Notes under the pieces: generated by a model
Seen by the model: only the letters and a program-made list of their open reading frames with translations
Databases searched by the model: none
What the model was told of the DNA's origin: nothing
Program-made: the position numbers and the translations under genes
Part shown: positions 55,944 to 64,000 of the stretch, piece by piece
How the letters are laid out: each line of letters begins with the position of its first letter
How positions within the stretch are numbered: the first letter of the stretch is position 1
DNA from: Acetobacteraceae bacterium
Lineage (GTDB): Bacteria; Pseudomonadota; Alphaproteobacteria; Acetobacterales; Acetobacteraceae
Direction of reading: 5' to 3'
Assembly: GCA_003151425.1 (NCBI GenBank)
Contig: PLXO01000100.1
Span: forward strand, 68,415 to 132,414
DNA length: 64,000 nt

Positions 55944-56027
55944 GTCATTGCGAGGAGCGAAGCGACGCGGCAATCCCCACGACGGTGCGTAGCCGGCAGG
56001 GGATTGCTTCGCTACGCTCGCAATGAC
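55944..56027. repeat. Intergenic inverted repeat, family C (gtcattgcgaggagcgaagcgac)
   Basis: gtcattgcgaggagcgaagcgacgcggcaatccc ... ggggattgcttcgctacgctcgcaatgac. Confidence 0.92.
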
Positions 56028-56202
56028 AGCAACATCCGGACGGACCCATTGCTTCGCCCGATTGCCCTGTAGGGCCAGAAGACCGATACGGTCCAAGGAT
56101 CGACATCGTCCCCAGACTGATATGGCGCAGCGACCGATCTGGCCTGCCGATCCCGGCTGAGCTATGCCGGGCCACAGACCGACGCGCCGTAAGGATATCA
56201 CA

Positions 56203-56625
56203 ATGGCCCCGACACGCTGGCAGCCGGACCGGACGCCGCGCGCGCCGCCCCCATGGCCGGTTCCCCCGCTCGCGACTGCGCTCGGGCGTGGCCTGCTGGG
56301 CCGCTGCCCGGCCTGCGGCAAGACGCATCTTTTCAACGGGTTCCTGCGTGTCGTGCGCGAATGCGCGGTCTGCCACGCACCGCTGGGCCGTGCCCGGGTC
56401 GACGACGCGCCGCCGTATTTCGTCATCCTGATCACGGCCCACATCGTCGTCCCGCTGATCCTGATCATGCAGCGATGGGGCAATCCATCGACCTTGGAGC
56501 TGACGGCGATCTTCGTGCCGCTGACCCTGGTGCTGTCGCTGGGCTTGCTGCGCCCGGTGAAGGGCGGGGTGCTCGCCGTGATGGTCACCACCGACATGCT
56601 GGGCAGCGAACCCGGACCGGAATGA
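56203..56625 (+). CDS. DUF983 domain-containing protein
   Basis: GRGLLGRCPACGKTHLFNGFLRVVRECAVCHAPLGRARVDDAPPYFVILITAHIVVPLIL. Confidence 0.93.
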   Translation: MAPTRWQPDRTPRAPPPWPVPPLATALGRGLLGRCPACGKTHLFNGFLRVVRECAVCHAPLGRARVDDAPPYFVILITAHIVVPLILIMQRWGNPSTLELTAIFVPLTLVLSLGLLRPVKGGVLAVMVTTDMLGSEPGPE

Positions 56626-57131
56626 TCTTGCCGCCGGACGCCAGGCTCGCCCGCGTCGTGCTGGACGGCGAGGCGCTGACCCGCCTCTCGCCGATCCTGG
56701 AGGCCGACCGCGCGCAGGCGGTGGCGGACCTCGTTTCCGGCAGTCGTTTCGCGCCGATGGCCGCGAAGCCGGAAAGGGCGGGGGCGGGCCCGCCGGCGCC
56801 TGGACCATACGAGCTCCACCTGTCGGTCTGGGAAGGCCGGCTGGTGTTCGACGTTCGCCACCTCGACGGCGCCAAGGTGATGGTGTTGGGCTTGGCACTT
56901 GGACCATTCCGCGGGTTGATCAAGGACTACAAGCTTTTGGTGGACAGCCATATCAAGGCGATGGAGGAAGGTCGCGAGGCCCGCATCCAGGCGATCGACA
57001 TGGGTCGCCGCGGGCTGCACGACGAAGGTGCCGCGCTGCTGTCCCGGCGCCTCGACGGCAAGATCGAAATCGACTTCGAGACCGCGCGGCGGCTGTTTAC
57101 GCTGGTCTGCGTGCTGCACACACGGGTCTGA
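56622..57131 (+). CDS. UPF0262 family protein
   Basis: [104 protein letters not shown]. Confidence 0.92.
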   Translation: MILPPDARLARVVLDGEALTRLSPILEADRAQAVADLVSGSRFAPMAAKPERAGAGPPAPGPYELHLSVWEGRLVFDVRHLDGAKVMVLGLALGPFRGLIKDYKLLVDSHIKAMEEGREARIQAIDMGRRGLHDEGAALLSRRLDGKIEIDFETARRLFTLVCVLHTRV

Positions 57132-57136
57132 CGCGG

Positions 57137-57186
57137 ATGCGAGGGGACTGTGGTGCGAGGGGACTGGTACGAGGGGACTGGGGCTG
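57137..57186 (+). repeat. 3 x 14-16 bp degenerate tandem repeat (gcgaggggactgg) before mtnA
   Basis: gaggggactg at 57141, 57157 and 57171. Confidence 0.85.
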
Positions 57187-58341
57187 ATGCGGGTCGACGG
57201 GGTCTGGTATCGCAGCGTCTGGGTTGATCAGGCGAACTTTCAGCCTGGGGACGGCCTGCCCAGGTCCACGGAACCTGGCCCCATGGAACCGGGAGACGGC
57301 TGGTCGGTGCACATCCTCGACCAGACCAGGCTGCCCTGGGCGGTCGAAATCCTGCGGCTCACCGAGGTCGGCCAGATCGCCCACGCGATCCGGTCCATGC
57401 AGGTGCGCGGCGCGCCGCTGATCGGCGCCGTGGCGGCCTACGGGATGGCGCTGGCGGTCCGCGCGGATGCCTCCACCGAGGCGATGGAGCGCGACGCGGC
57501 CCTGCTGGCGGCGACGCGGCCAACCGCGATCAATCTGCGCTGGGCGATCGGGCGCATGCTGACGCGGCTGCGCAACACGGAGGCGGCGGAGCGGGCGCGG
57601 GTCGCCTATGCCGAGGCAGCGCTGATCGCCGACGAGGACGTGGCGCAGTGCGAGGCGATCGGCCGGCACGGCGCGGCGCTGATCGAGGCAGCCGCGGCGC
57701 AGGCGCCTGACCGGGCGGTGAACGTACTGACGCATTGCAATGCCGGGTGGCTGGCAACGGTCGATTGGGGCACCGCGCTGGCACCGATCTATCGGGCGCA
57801 CGACCAGGGCATTGACGTGCATGTCTGGGTGGACGAGACCCGGCCGCGCAACCAGGGTGCGGCCCTGACCGCCTGGGAGCTCGGCGCGCATGGCGTGAAG
57901 CACACTGTCGTGGCCGACAATGCCGGCGGGCACCTGATGCAGCACGGCAAGGTGGATCTGGCGATCGTCGGCACCGATCGGGTGACCCGCACCGGTGACG
58001 TGGCGAACAAGATCGGCACCTACCTGAAGGCGCTGGCGGCGCACGACAACGGCGTGCCGTTCTGGGTGGCGCTGCCGTCCTCGACAATCGATTGGATGGT
58101 TGGTGACGGCGTGGCGGAAATCCCGATCGAGGAGCGCGACGCCACCGAGGTGACCGACGTGACCGGTCGCACCGCCGACGGCGTGATCACCACGGTGCGG
58201 GTGGCCGCCGCCGGCAGCCCAGCGGCGAATCCGGCGTTCGATGTGACGCCGGCGCGGCTTGTCACCGGGTTGATCACCGAGCGCGGGCGGTGCGCGGCGA
58301 GTGAAGCCGGGCTTGCAGGGATGTTTCCGGACCATGCGTGA
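57187..58341 (+). CDS. mtnA: S-methyl-5-thioribose-1-phosphate isomerase
   Basis: [13 protein letters not shown]...[47 protein letters not shown]...[20 protein letters not shown]...[17 protein letters not shown]...[19 protein letters not shown]. Confidence 0.95.
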   Translation: MRVDGVWYRSVWVDQANFQPGDGLPRSTEPGPMEPGDGWSVHILDQTRLPWAVEILRLTEVGQIAHAIRSMQVRGAPLIGAVAAYGMALAVRADASTEAMERDAALLAATRPTAINLRWAIGRMLTRLRNTEAAERARVAYAEAALIADEDVAQCEAIGRHGAALIEAAAAQAPDRAVNVLTHCNAGWLATVDWGTALAPIYRAHDQGIDVHVWVDETRPRNQGAALTAWELGAHGVKHTVVADNAGGHLMQHGKVDLAIVGTDRVTRTGDVANKIGTYLKALAAHDNGVPFWVALPSSTIDWMVGDGVAEIPIEERDATEVTDVTGRTADGVITTVRVAAAGSPAANPAFDVTPARLVTGLITERGRCAASEAGLAGMFPDHA

Positions 58342-58370
58342 GCGAGTCGCGCGCCGGCGTCCGTCGGCGC

Positions 58371-58426
58371 TGCACGCGTCACCGAAGCCCCATCGTCCTG
58401 CACGCGTCACCGAAGTCCCATCGTCA
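58371..58426 (+). repeat. 2 x 28 bp direct repeat abutting the DUF2272 start codon
   Basis: tgcacgcgtcaccgaag(c/t)cccatcgtc at 58371 and 58399. Confidence 0.95.
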
Positions 58427-59247
58427 TGGCAACACTGATACGCGTGCTGCTGTTGGGGGCGGTGACAGCCATCTCGGCGTGCGCGGCGCCACCGATCCCC
58501 CCCGATGCGCATGCGCCGCCGTTCGCTCGCGTCCCGTATGAGCCGATCAGCCGCGCCTCGGTCGTTGCGGTGGCGTTGCGCGAGTGGCGGCTGTTCGGTG
58601 CGCCGGTGGATGACGATTCGCCCGGCACGCGCCCGCGGCCGGCGCCGGATCAGAAGCCGGAGCGCGAGGAGGGGCTATGGCAGCGCGTCGGCGAATACTG
58701 GTGGCTGGGGACGAACGCCGGCAGTCCGGAAGCCGCGTGGACCGGCGAACACGACGAGCACGGCGTGGTGTTTCCCGCCAGCGTCGATGGCGACTACGCC
58801 TGGTCTGCGTCGTTTGTGTCCTATGTGATGCGCATCGCCGGCGCGGCGGGCGGGTTCCCGTATTCGGCGAGTCATTCCACCTATATCGACATCGCGAAAC
58901 AGATGGCGACGGGCGCGGCCTCGGGCTGGATCGTCAGCGCCGAGCGGCCGGAGAGCTATGCGCCGCTTCCAGGCGATCTGATCTGCCTGGGGCGCGGGCG
59001 GGCACGGTCGTTCCGCTATGATGATCTGCCGGCGGGGCAGTTTCCCGGTCATTGCGATATCGTGGTGGACACGCTGGTGCCGGGGACGATCGGCGTGGTT
59101 GGCGGCAATGTCGATGATGCGGTGACGATGAAGCATGTGCCGGTGACGCCGGACGGCAAGCTTGCCAGCCCGGATGGGACGGTGCTGGATCAGCGGTATT
59201 CGTGGATGGTGGTGCTGCGGTTGCTGGTGGCGGCGCCGGTCGCTTAG
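58426..59247 (+). CDS. DUF2272 domain-containing lipoprotein
   Basis: LLLGAVTAISACAAPP lipobox; FPASVDGDYAWSASFVSYVMRIAGAAGGFPYSASHSTYI...PLPGDLICLGRG...GHCDIVVD...GVVGGNVDDAVTMKHV. Confidence 0.9.
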   Translation: MATLIRVLLLGAVTAISACAAPPIPPDAHAPPFARVPYEPISRASVVAVALREWRLFGAPVDDDSPGTRPRPAPDQKPEREEGLWQRVGEYWWLGTNAGSPEAAWTGEHDEHGVVFPASVDGDYAWSASFVSYVMRIAGAAGGFPYSASHSTYIDIAKQMATGAASGWIVSAERPESYAPLPGDLICLGRGRARSFRYDDLPAGQFPGHCDIVVDTLVPGTIGVVGGNVDDAVTMKHVPVTPDGKLASPDGTVLDQRYSWMVVLRLLVAAPVA

Positions 59248-59400
59248 GCGACGGCGAGAGATAATCGCGTCAAGTTGGGTACGGTCGATGCGCCGGGTAC
59301 ATCAATCCTTTCGACGGCTGGTATCAGACACCGATCTACGTCACTCGTTACGCCGTTGGTATTAGCCCGGGAACCAGGTTCACTGCTCGACGCCGGCCGC

Positions 59401-60708
59401 TCACGACGCCCGAACCGGCCGTCGCTCGATCACCGATTCTTCGGGATCAAGCCAGAAAGCCCACACCGCGGCACCGAAGACGAGCAGGGCCGCGGCGACG
59501 ATGAACGGCGCTTGCCAGGAGCCGTACTGCACGAGAACACCGAAGACGATCGGCGACAATGCGCCGCCGATGTTCCCGGCCATATTCATCACGCCGGCCA
59601 CGGTGCCGGAATATGCGCCGCCGACATGCATAGGCACGGACCAGGAAGGTCCGATGGTGCACTCGAGGAAAAACAGTGCACCCGTCAGGCAGAAGACGGC
59701 GGTATAGGCGTTGTCGGTCAGCGCAGCCGGCACGATGAACGCCGCGCAGCCCAGCATGCCCACGATCGCAACCAGTCGGCGCGCGAGCTTGGTGCGTCCG
59801 GTTTTCACCAGCAGCCAGTCGGTCGCCAGGCCGCCGACGGTGTCGCCGACGACGCCGGCCCAAAGCGGCAGCGAGGCGAAGATGCCGACCTTGAGCAGGG
59901 TGAAATGGCGGTACTCGATGAGGTATGATGGCAGCCAGCTCAGGAAGATCCACAGACAGTAAACATAGGTGAAATAGGCGCACATGATGGCCCACATGTT
60001 GGGTGACCGGAACAGAGTCCCCCACGGCATGGTCGACGCGTGCCCAATCTGCGGCGGCTTGATGTTGCCCTGCTCATCGACGCCCCGGATGTAGGCGAGC
60101 TCGGCGCGGCTCACCGATGGCTGCTCTTCGGGGGAGTTGCGGTAGTTGAAATACCACAGCACTGACCAGAGAACACCGAGCGCGCCGCAAATGTAGAACA
60201 CAAATCGCCACCCGAACGCCGCAATGATCGCCACCGCCAAGGGTGGCGCGATGGCGGCGCCGAGACGGCTCGCGCTATGGGATACGCCTTGAACCAGGCC
60301 GCGTTCCTGGCGGGGGAACCAAAGCTGCATTGACCGGGTCGCGGTCGGAAATGCGCCGGCTTCGCCGATGCCGGAGAGGAACCGGATGGAAGCGAATGAA
60401 AGCTTCCCGGTGGCCGCGGCGACGACCGCCGTCATGATCGCCCAGTAGGCGACGAGGGCCGTCAATACGCGCCGTGGCCCGAACCGATCGCCGAGCCAGC
60501 CGCCCGGAATCTGGAACAGCGCATAACTCCAGACGAAGGCGCTGAAGATGGCGCCCATCGTGATCTTATCGAAGCCGAATTCCTTGCTGATGACAGGCGC
60601 CGCGGTGGACATGTTCACCCGATCAAGATACGTGATGAGGTACATCAAGCTGATCAGGAACAACACATACCAACGCTTCGTGCCGGAGCGTTTTGCTTCA
60701 CCGTTCAT
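59401..60708 (-). CDS. MFS transporter (anion:cation symporter/ACS-like)
   Basis: RWYVLFLISLMYLITYLDRVNMSTAAPVISKEFGFDKITMGAIFSAFVWSYALFQIPGGWLGDRFGPRRVLTAL. Confidence 0.93.
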   Translation of the reverse strand: MNGEAKRSGTKRWYVLFLISLMYLITYLDRVNMSTAAPVISKEFGFDKITMGAIFSAFVWSYALFQIPGGWLGDRFGPRRVLTALVAYWAIMTAVVAAATGKLSFASIRFLSGIGEAGAFPTATRSMQLWFPRQERGLVQGVSHSASRLGAAIAPPLAVAIIAAFGWRFVFYICGALGVLWSVLWYFNYRNSPEEQPSVSRAELAYIRGVDEQGNIKPPQIGHASTMPWGTLFRSPNMWAIMCAYFTYVYCLWIFLSWLPSYLIEYRHFTLLKVGIFASLPLWAGVVGDTVGGLATDWLLVKTGRTKLARRLVAIVGMLGCAAFIVPAALTDNAYTAVFCLTGALFFLECTIGPSWSVPMHVGGAYSGTVAGVMNMAGNIGGALSPIVFGVLVQYGSWQAPFIVAAALLVFGAAVWAFWLDPEESVIERRPVRAS

Positions 60709-60929
60709 GACGCCCGCTCCTCGCTTTCAGCCGACATTCCTCAGACGAACTGAAATTCCTTGGGACCATGGACCAATTCGGCCGCAGGGACAAGGAAGTT
60801 TGCGGACGCTGACTGCCAGTCGGCTAAGTAACGGCAAATTTGCGACTCGATCGATTGCCGATGGATGGGTTTCCGACCGACGAATCAAGCTGGAGCAGGG
60901 TCGTTGTGACCGGGATCGTTGCGCCACCA

Positions 60930-61174
60930 CTACATCTCTCCCGCGCTTTGCGGCCTTGGGCCGCGCAGAGCTGACCAAGGCCTGCCCCCGGACTTGTTCC
61001 GGGGGTCGGCGAGCGGAGCGGTTCGGCCGCGAAGAGCGGACCAACGGTGAGGGTGGTGCACGCGGCACGACCCTCACCCGCGTTGCTGCGCTCCGACCAC
61101 CGGGTCAAGTGCCCGGGGGCAAGCCTTGGTCCGCTCTTCGCGGCCCAAGCCGGCAACTGCGGGGGAGGTGTACG
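60930..61174. repeat. Large composite intergenic inverted repeat, family D (copy 2)
   Basis: ctacatctctcccgc ... gcgggggaggtgtac with three internal ttgggccgcgaagagcggaccaa-like modules. Confidence 0.85.
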
Positions 61175-61190
61175 CTCCGACCATGTTCTA

Positions 61191-62279
61191 TCAGTGCGCC
61201 TCCAACCCACGCCATCGTTTCACATTCGCCTCGTGTTGCGCCAGAGTAGCGGCGAACACGTGCCCGCCAGTGCCATCCGCGACGAAATAGAGATCGTCGC
61301 TCGGGGCCGGATGCAGCACCGCGTGCAGGCTGGCGATCCCCGGCGCGCAGATCGGCCCCGGCGGAAGGTCATGATTGCGGTAGGTGTTGTAGGGATTGTC
61401 CTGCTCCAGCTCGCCGCGCGTCAGCGGATGATCGAGCGTCCCGAGGCCGCCGCTCGCGGCATAAACCACGGTGGAATCCGCCTGTAGCCGCATGCCCAGG
61501 CGCAGGCGATTTAGGAACACCGCGGCAATGCGCGCGCGCTCCTCCGGCTTCGCGGTTTCACGCTCGACGATGCTGGCGAGGATCAACGCCGCGCGCGGCG
61601 AAGCGAGCGGCAGACCGGGATCGCGATCGGACCAGGCAGCGGCAAGCGTCTTGGCCTCCGCCGCTTCCGCGCGCGCCAGCAGCGCTGCCCGCGTGGCGCC
61701 GTGCTCATAGGCATAGGTATCGGGCAGGACGGCGCCTTCGTCCGATACAGTCGCGGACCCGTCCAGCGCGTCGGCGTGATCCAGCAGCGCGGTCATCTGC
61801 CGCGCGGTCAGTCCTTCGGGAATCGTCAGGTGATGTTCCACCGGACGCGCGGTGCGCAGGACGGTCAGCACCTCGCGCAACGACGCCTGCGCCGGGAAGG
61901 CCAGTTCCGCGGCGTGCAGCGGACCTTCGCGCACGGTGGCGAGCATCGCCAGGCGGAAGGCCAGCGGCGAGGCGATGACGTTGTCTTCTTGTAACGTCTG
62001 AGCGATCCGCGCCGCGCCGCCATGCGGGACGACGACGTTGCGCGCGGTGGGCAACGGTCCAGGCATCGTGAAGACCTGCGGCGCGGCCAGCAAGCCGCCG
62101 ATCACGGCGATCGCCGGCAGCAGCGCCCTCAGAAGCGCCCTGGTCAGCACGCTCGTGAGTACCCTGGGCAGCACGCCCGCACGGCCCCGTCGCCGCACCG
62201 GCGGCGACGGTTCGACCGTCGGAATGGCCTCAGGGGGCGGCGCGGAAGATGACGGAGGCGTTGGTGCCCCCGAAGCCAA
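61191..62279 (-). CDS. mltG: Endolytic murein transglycosylase MltG
   Basis: LPDTYAYEHGATRAAL...ILASIVERETAKPEERARIAAVFLNRLRLGMRLQADSTVVYA...ELEQDNPYNTYRNHDLPPGPICAPGIASLHAVLHPA. Confidence 0.95.
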   Translation of the reverse strand: MASGAPTPPSSSAPPPEAIPTVEPSPPVRRRGRAGVLPRVLTSVLTRALLRALLPAIAVIGGLLAAPQVFTMPGPLPTARNVVVPHGGAARIAQTLQEDNVIASPLAFRLAMLATVREGPLHAAELAFPAQASLREVLTVLRTARPVEHHLTIPEGLTARQMTALLDHADALDGSATVSDEGAVLPDTYAYEHGATRAALLARAEAAEAKTLAAAWSDRDPGLPLASPRAALILASIVERETAKPEERARIAAVFLNRLRLGMRLQADSTVVYAASGGLGTLDHPLTRGELEQDNPYNTYRNHDLPPGPICAPGIASLHAVLHPAPSDDLYFVADGTGGHVFAATLAQHEANVKRWRGLEAH

Positions 62280-63492
62280 AGCTGTTGGACAGCACGACGC
62301 GAATGTTACGCTCCTGCGCCGTGTTCGCCACGCGGTCGATCACGCTCTCGCGGCTGGGTTCGTCGAGGTTCAGCGTGGGCGGCGCCACGCCGTCGCGAAT
62401 CGCCAGGATCGAGAAGATCGCCTCCACCGCGCCCGCCGCGCCGAGCAGGTGGCCGACCGCGGACTTGGTGGACGACATCGCCAGATTGCGCGCGGCATCG
62501 CCGAACAGCCGCTCGACCGCTTCCAGCTCAAGGTCGTCGCCGAGCGGCGTCGAGGTGCCGTGCGCGTTGACGTACTGGATGTCGCCTGGCGCGAACCCGC
62601 CGTTCTTCATCGCCGCGCGCATCGAGCGGAACGCGCCGTCATGGCCCTCGGCCGGCGCGGTGATGTGATAGGCGTCGCCCGACATCCCGTAGCCGGCGAC
62701 CTCGGCGTAGATTTTCGCGCCGCGCGCCTTGGCATGCTCGTATGCCTCGAGCACCACTACGCCGGCGCCCTCACCCATTACGAATCCGTCGCGGTCCTTG
62801 TCCCAGGGCCGCGAGGCCTTGGCCGGCCGGTCGTTGAACCCAGTGGACAGCGCACGCGAGGCGCAGAAGCCGGCGATACCGATCTCGCACACCGCGGCCT
62901 CGGCGCCGCCGGCGACCATCACGTCGGCATCGCCCCACATGATCAGCCGCGACGCATCACCGATCGCGTGCACGCCGGTGGCGCAGGCGGTGACCGCGGA
63001 ATGATTCGGTCCTTTGAATCCGTACTTGATCGAGACGTGGCCGGAACCAAGATTGATCAGCGCCGAGGGGATGAAAAACGGCGACAGGCGTCGGGACTTG
63101 CCCTGTTGCACCTGCAACGCTGCCTCGAAGATGGTCTGCAGCCCGCCGATGCCGGAGCCGATCATCACGCCGGTGGCGCAACGATCGTCCTCGGCCTGGG
63201 GCAGCCAGCCGGAATCCTCCACCGCCTCGGTCGCCGCGACCAGGGCGAGATGGATGAACCGGTCCATCTTCTTCACGTCTTTCACCGGGATCCACTCGGT
63301 GATGTCGAGCCTGCCGTCGGCCCTGGCGCCGATCGGCACCTGGCCCGCCACCTTGCAGGGCAGATCAGTGGTATTGAAGGACTGGATCGCGCTGATGCCG
63401 GACTCACCGTTGATCAGGCGGCGCCAGACATTCTCGACCCCGAGGCCAAGGGGACAGGCAATCCCCATGCCCGTCACCACCACGCGACGCAT
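62230..63492 (-). CDS. fabF: Beta-ketoacyl-ACP synthase II
   Basis: MRRVVVTGMGIACPLGLGVENVWRRLINGESGI...SAVTACATGVHAIGDASRLI...NAHGTSTPLGD...VGHLLGAAGAVEAIFSILAI; downstream of acpP. Confidence 0.97.
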   Translation of the reverse strand: MRRVVVTGMGIACPLGLGVENVWRRLINGESGISAIQSFNTTDLPCKVAGQVPIGARADGRLDITEWIPVKDVKKMDRFIHLALVAATEAVEDSGWLPQAEDDRCATGVMIGSGIGGLQTIFEAALQVQQGKSRRLSPFFIPSALINLGSGHVSIKYGFKGPNHSAVTACATGVHAIGDASRLIMWGDADVMVAGGAEAAVCEIGIAGFCASRALSTGFNDRPAKASRPWDKDRDGFVMGEGAGVVVLEAYEHAKARGAKIYAEVAGYGMSGDAYHITAPAEGHDGAFRSMRAAMKNGGFAPGDIQYVNAHGTSTPLGDDLELEAVERLFGDAARNLAMSSTKSAVGHLLGAAGAVEAIFSILAIRDGVAPPTLNLDEPSRESVIDRVANTAQERNIRVVLSNSFGFGGTNASVIFRAAP

Positions 63493-63521
63493 TGAAGGTA
63501 GTCCTCCCGGGCGGATCTGGC

Positions 63522-63761
63522 TCAGGTCGCCTTCTGCTTCTCGATGTAGTCGATCGCGTCCTTGACGGTGCTGATCTTCTCGGCGGCGTCCTCGGGGATT
63601 TCCACGCTGAACGCTTCCTCGAACGCCATCACCAGCTCAACCGTGTCCAGGCTGTCGGCGCCCAGATCGTCGATGAACGACGCCTCCGGCGTCACCTTGG
63701 CCTCCTCGACGCCGAGGTGTTCGACCACGATCTTCTTCACCCTGTCCGCGATCTCGCTCAT
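63522..63761 (-). CDS. acpP: Acyl carrier protein
   Basis: [79 protein letters not shown]. Confidence 0.98.
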   Translation of the reverse strand: MSEIADRVKKIVVEHLGVEEAKVTPEASFIDDLGADSLDTVELVMAFEEAFSVEIPEDAAEKISTVKDAIDYIEKQKAT

Positions 63762-63886
63762 CGGCGTTGCCACTCCTGCCTATATATGTCGGGCCCGCAC
63801 GGGCCACGGTTGCGTTTCTGTCCGGGGACTATGACGGCCGCTTAGCACGGTTTCCGCGCCGCCGCCAAGGAAGGCGATGAAGCAAG

Positions 63887-63959
63887 GTTGGGGCTCCGCC
63901 CCAAACCCCGCCAAGGGGCTTTGCCCCCTGTACCCCCACCAAAGGCGGAGCCTTTGGGA
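63887..63959. repeat. Intergenic short palindromic repeat, family E (ggggctccgcccc / ggggctttgcccc)
   Basis: ttggggctccgccccaaaccccgccaaggggctttgccccctgtacccccaccaaaggcggagcctttggg. Confidence 0.8.
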
Positions 63960-64000
63960 TCCATCCATTTTGTTTGGGTCGCGGGAGGGGGGACCGAGGC

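Noticed and set aside
57097-58512. 471 aa minus-strand ORF
   Set aside because: Antisense to mtnA; composition spurious.
62038-63495. 485 aa plus-strand ORF
   Set aside because: Antisense to fabF/mltG; no motifs.
63887-63959. Family E repeat as a novel element
   Set aside because: GGGGCTCCGCCCC/GGGGCTTTGCCCC-type repeats are a common look in high-GC alphaproteobacterial intergenic DNA; listed as a feature only.

Overview
High-GC 64 kb window, probably from an alphaproteobacterium (a Rhodospirillales/Acetobacteraceae-like origin is inferred from gene content and palindromic repeats, not tested). It is gene-dense and mostly catabolic. Left to right it carries: a truncated NAD-dependent epimerase; an IorAB-like molybdenum hydroxylase; LLM flavin oxidoreductases; serB; an Fe-S protein; a lactonase; an enolase-superfamily dehydratase; an enoyl-CoA hydratase plus three acyl-CoA dehydrogenases; an MFS transporter and FMO-like enzyme; an amino-acid ABC transporter with two DadA/PuuB-like FAD oxidases; DUF1028 plus a three-Rid-domain fusion; a double CaiB/BaiF CoA-transferase; ArsR/SRPBCC; a PF10014-like 2OG dioxygenase coupled to a molybdopterin oxidoreductase; an ICL/PEPM enzyme; ggt; a NupC-type transporter with a TPP enzyme; a PhyH / GT4 / OtnK-OtnC-like run; a histone-H1-like protein; prpC/prpD; hydantoinase, N-carbamoylase and hydantoin-racemase-like genes; two paralogous Asp/His-rich micro-proteins; DUF983, UPF0262, mtnA, DUF2272, MFS, mltG, fabF and acpP. 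No rRNA, tRNA, CRISPR, phage or transposase was recognised. The most interesting signals are: (i) a single-chain triple Rid protein beside imine-generating oxidases; (ii) a pair of tiny paralogous peptides sharing a 5' hairpin; (iii) short tandem arrays at gene ends, including a 7 x 15 bp array that repeats the in-frame stop codon and two arrays sharing an SD-like AGGGGACTG core before start codons; (iv) several intergenic palindromic repeat families, at least two of which contain the same nested hairpin module CTTGGTCCGC-TCTTC-GCGGCCCAAG.
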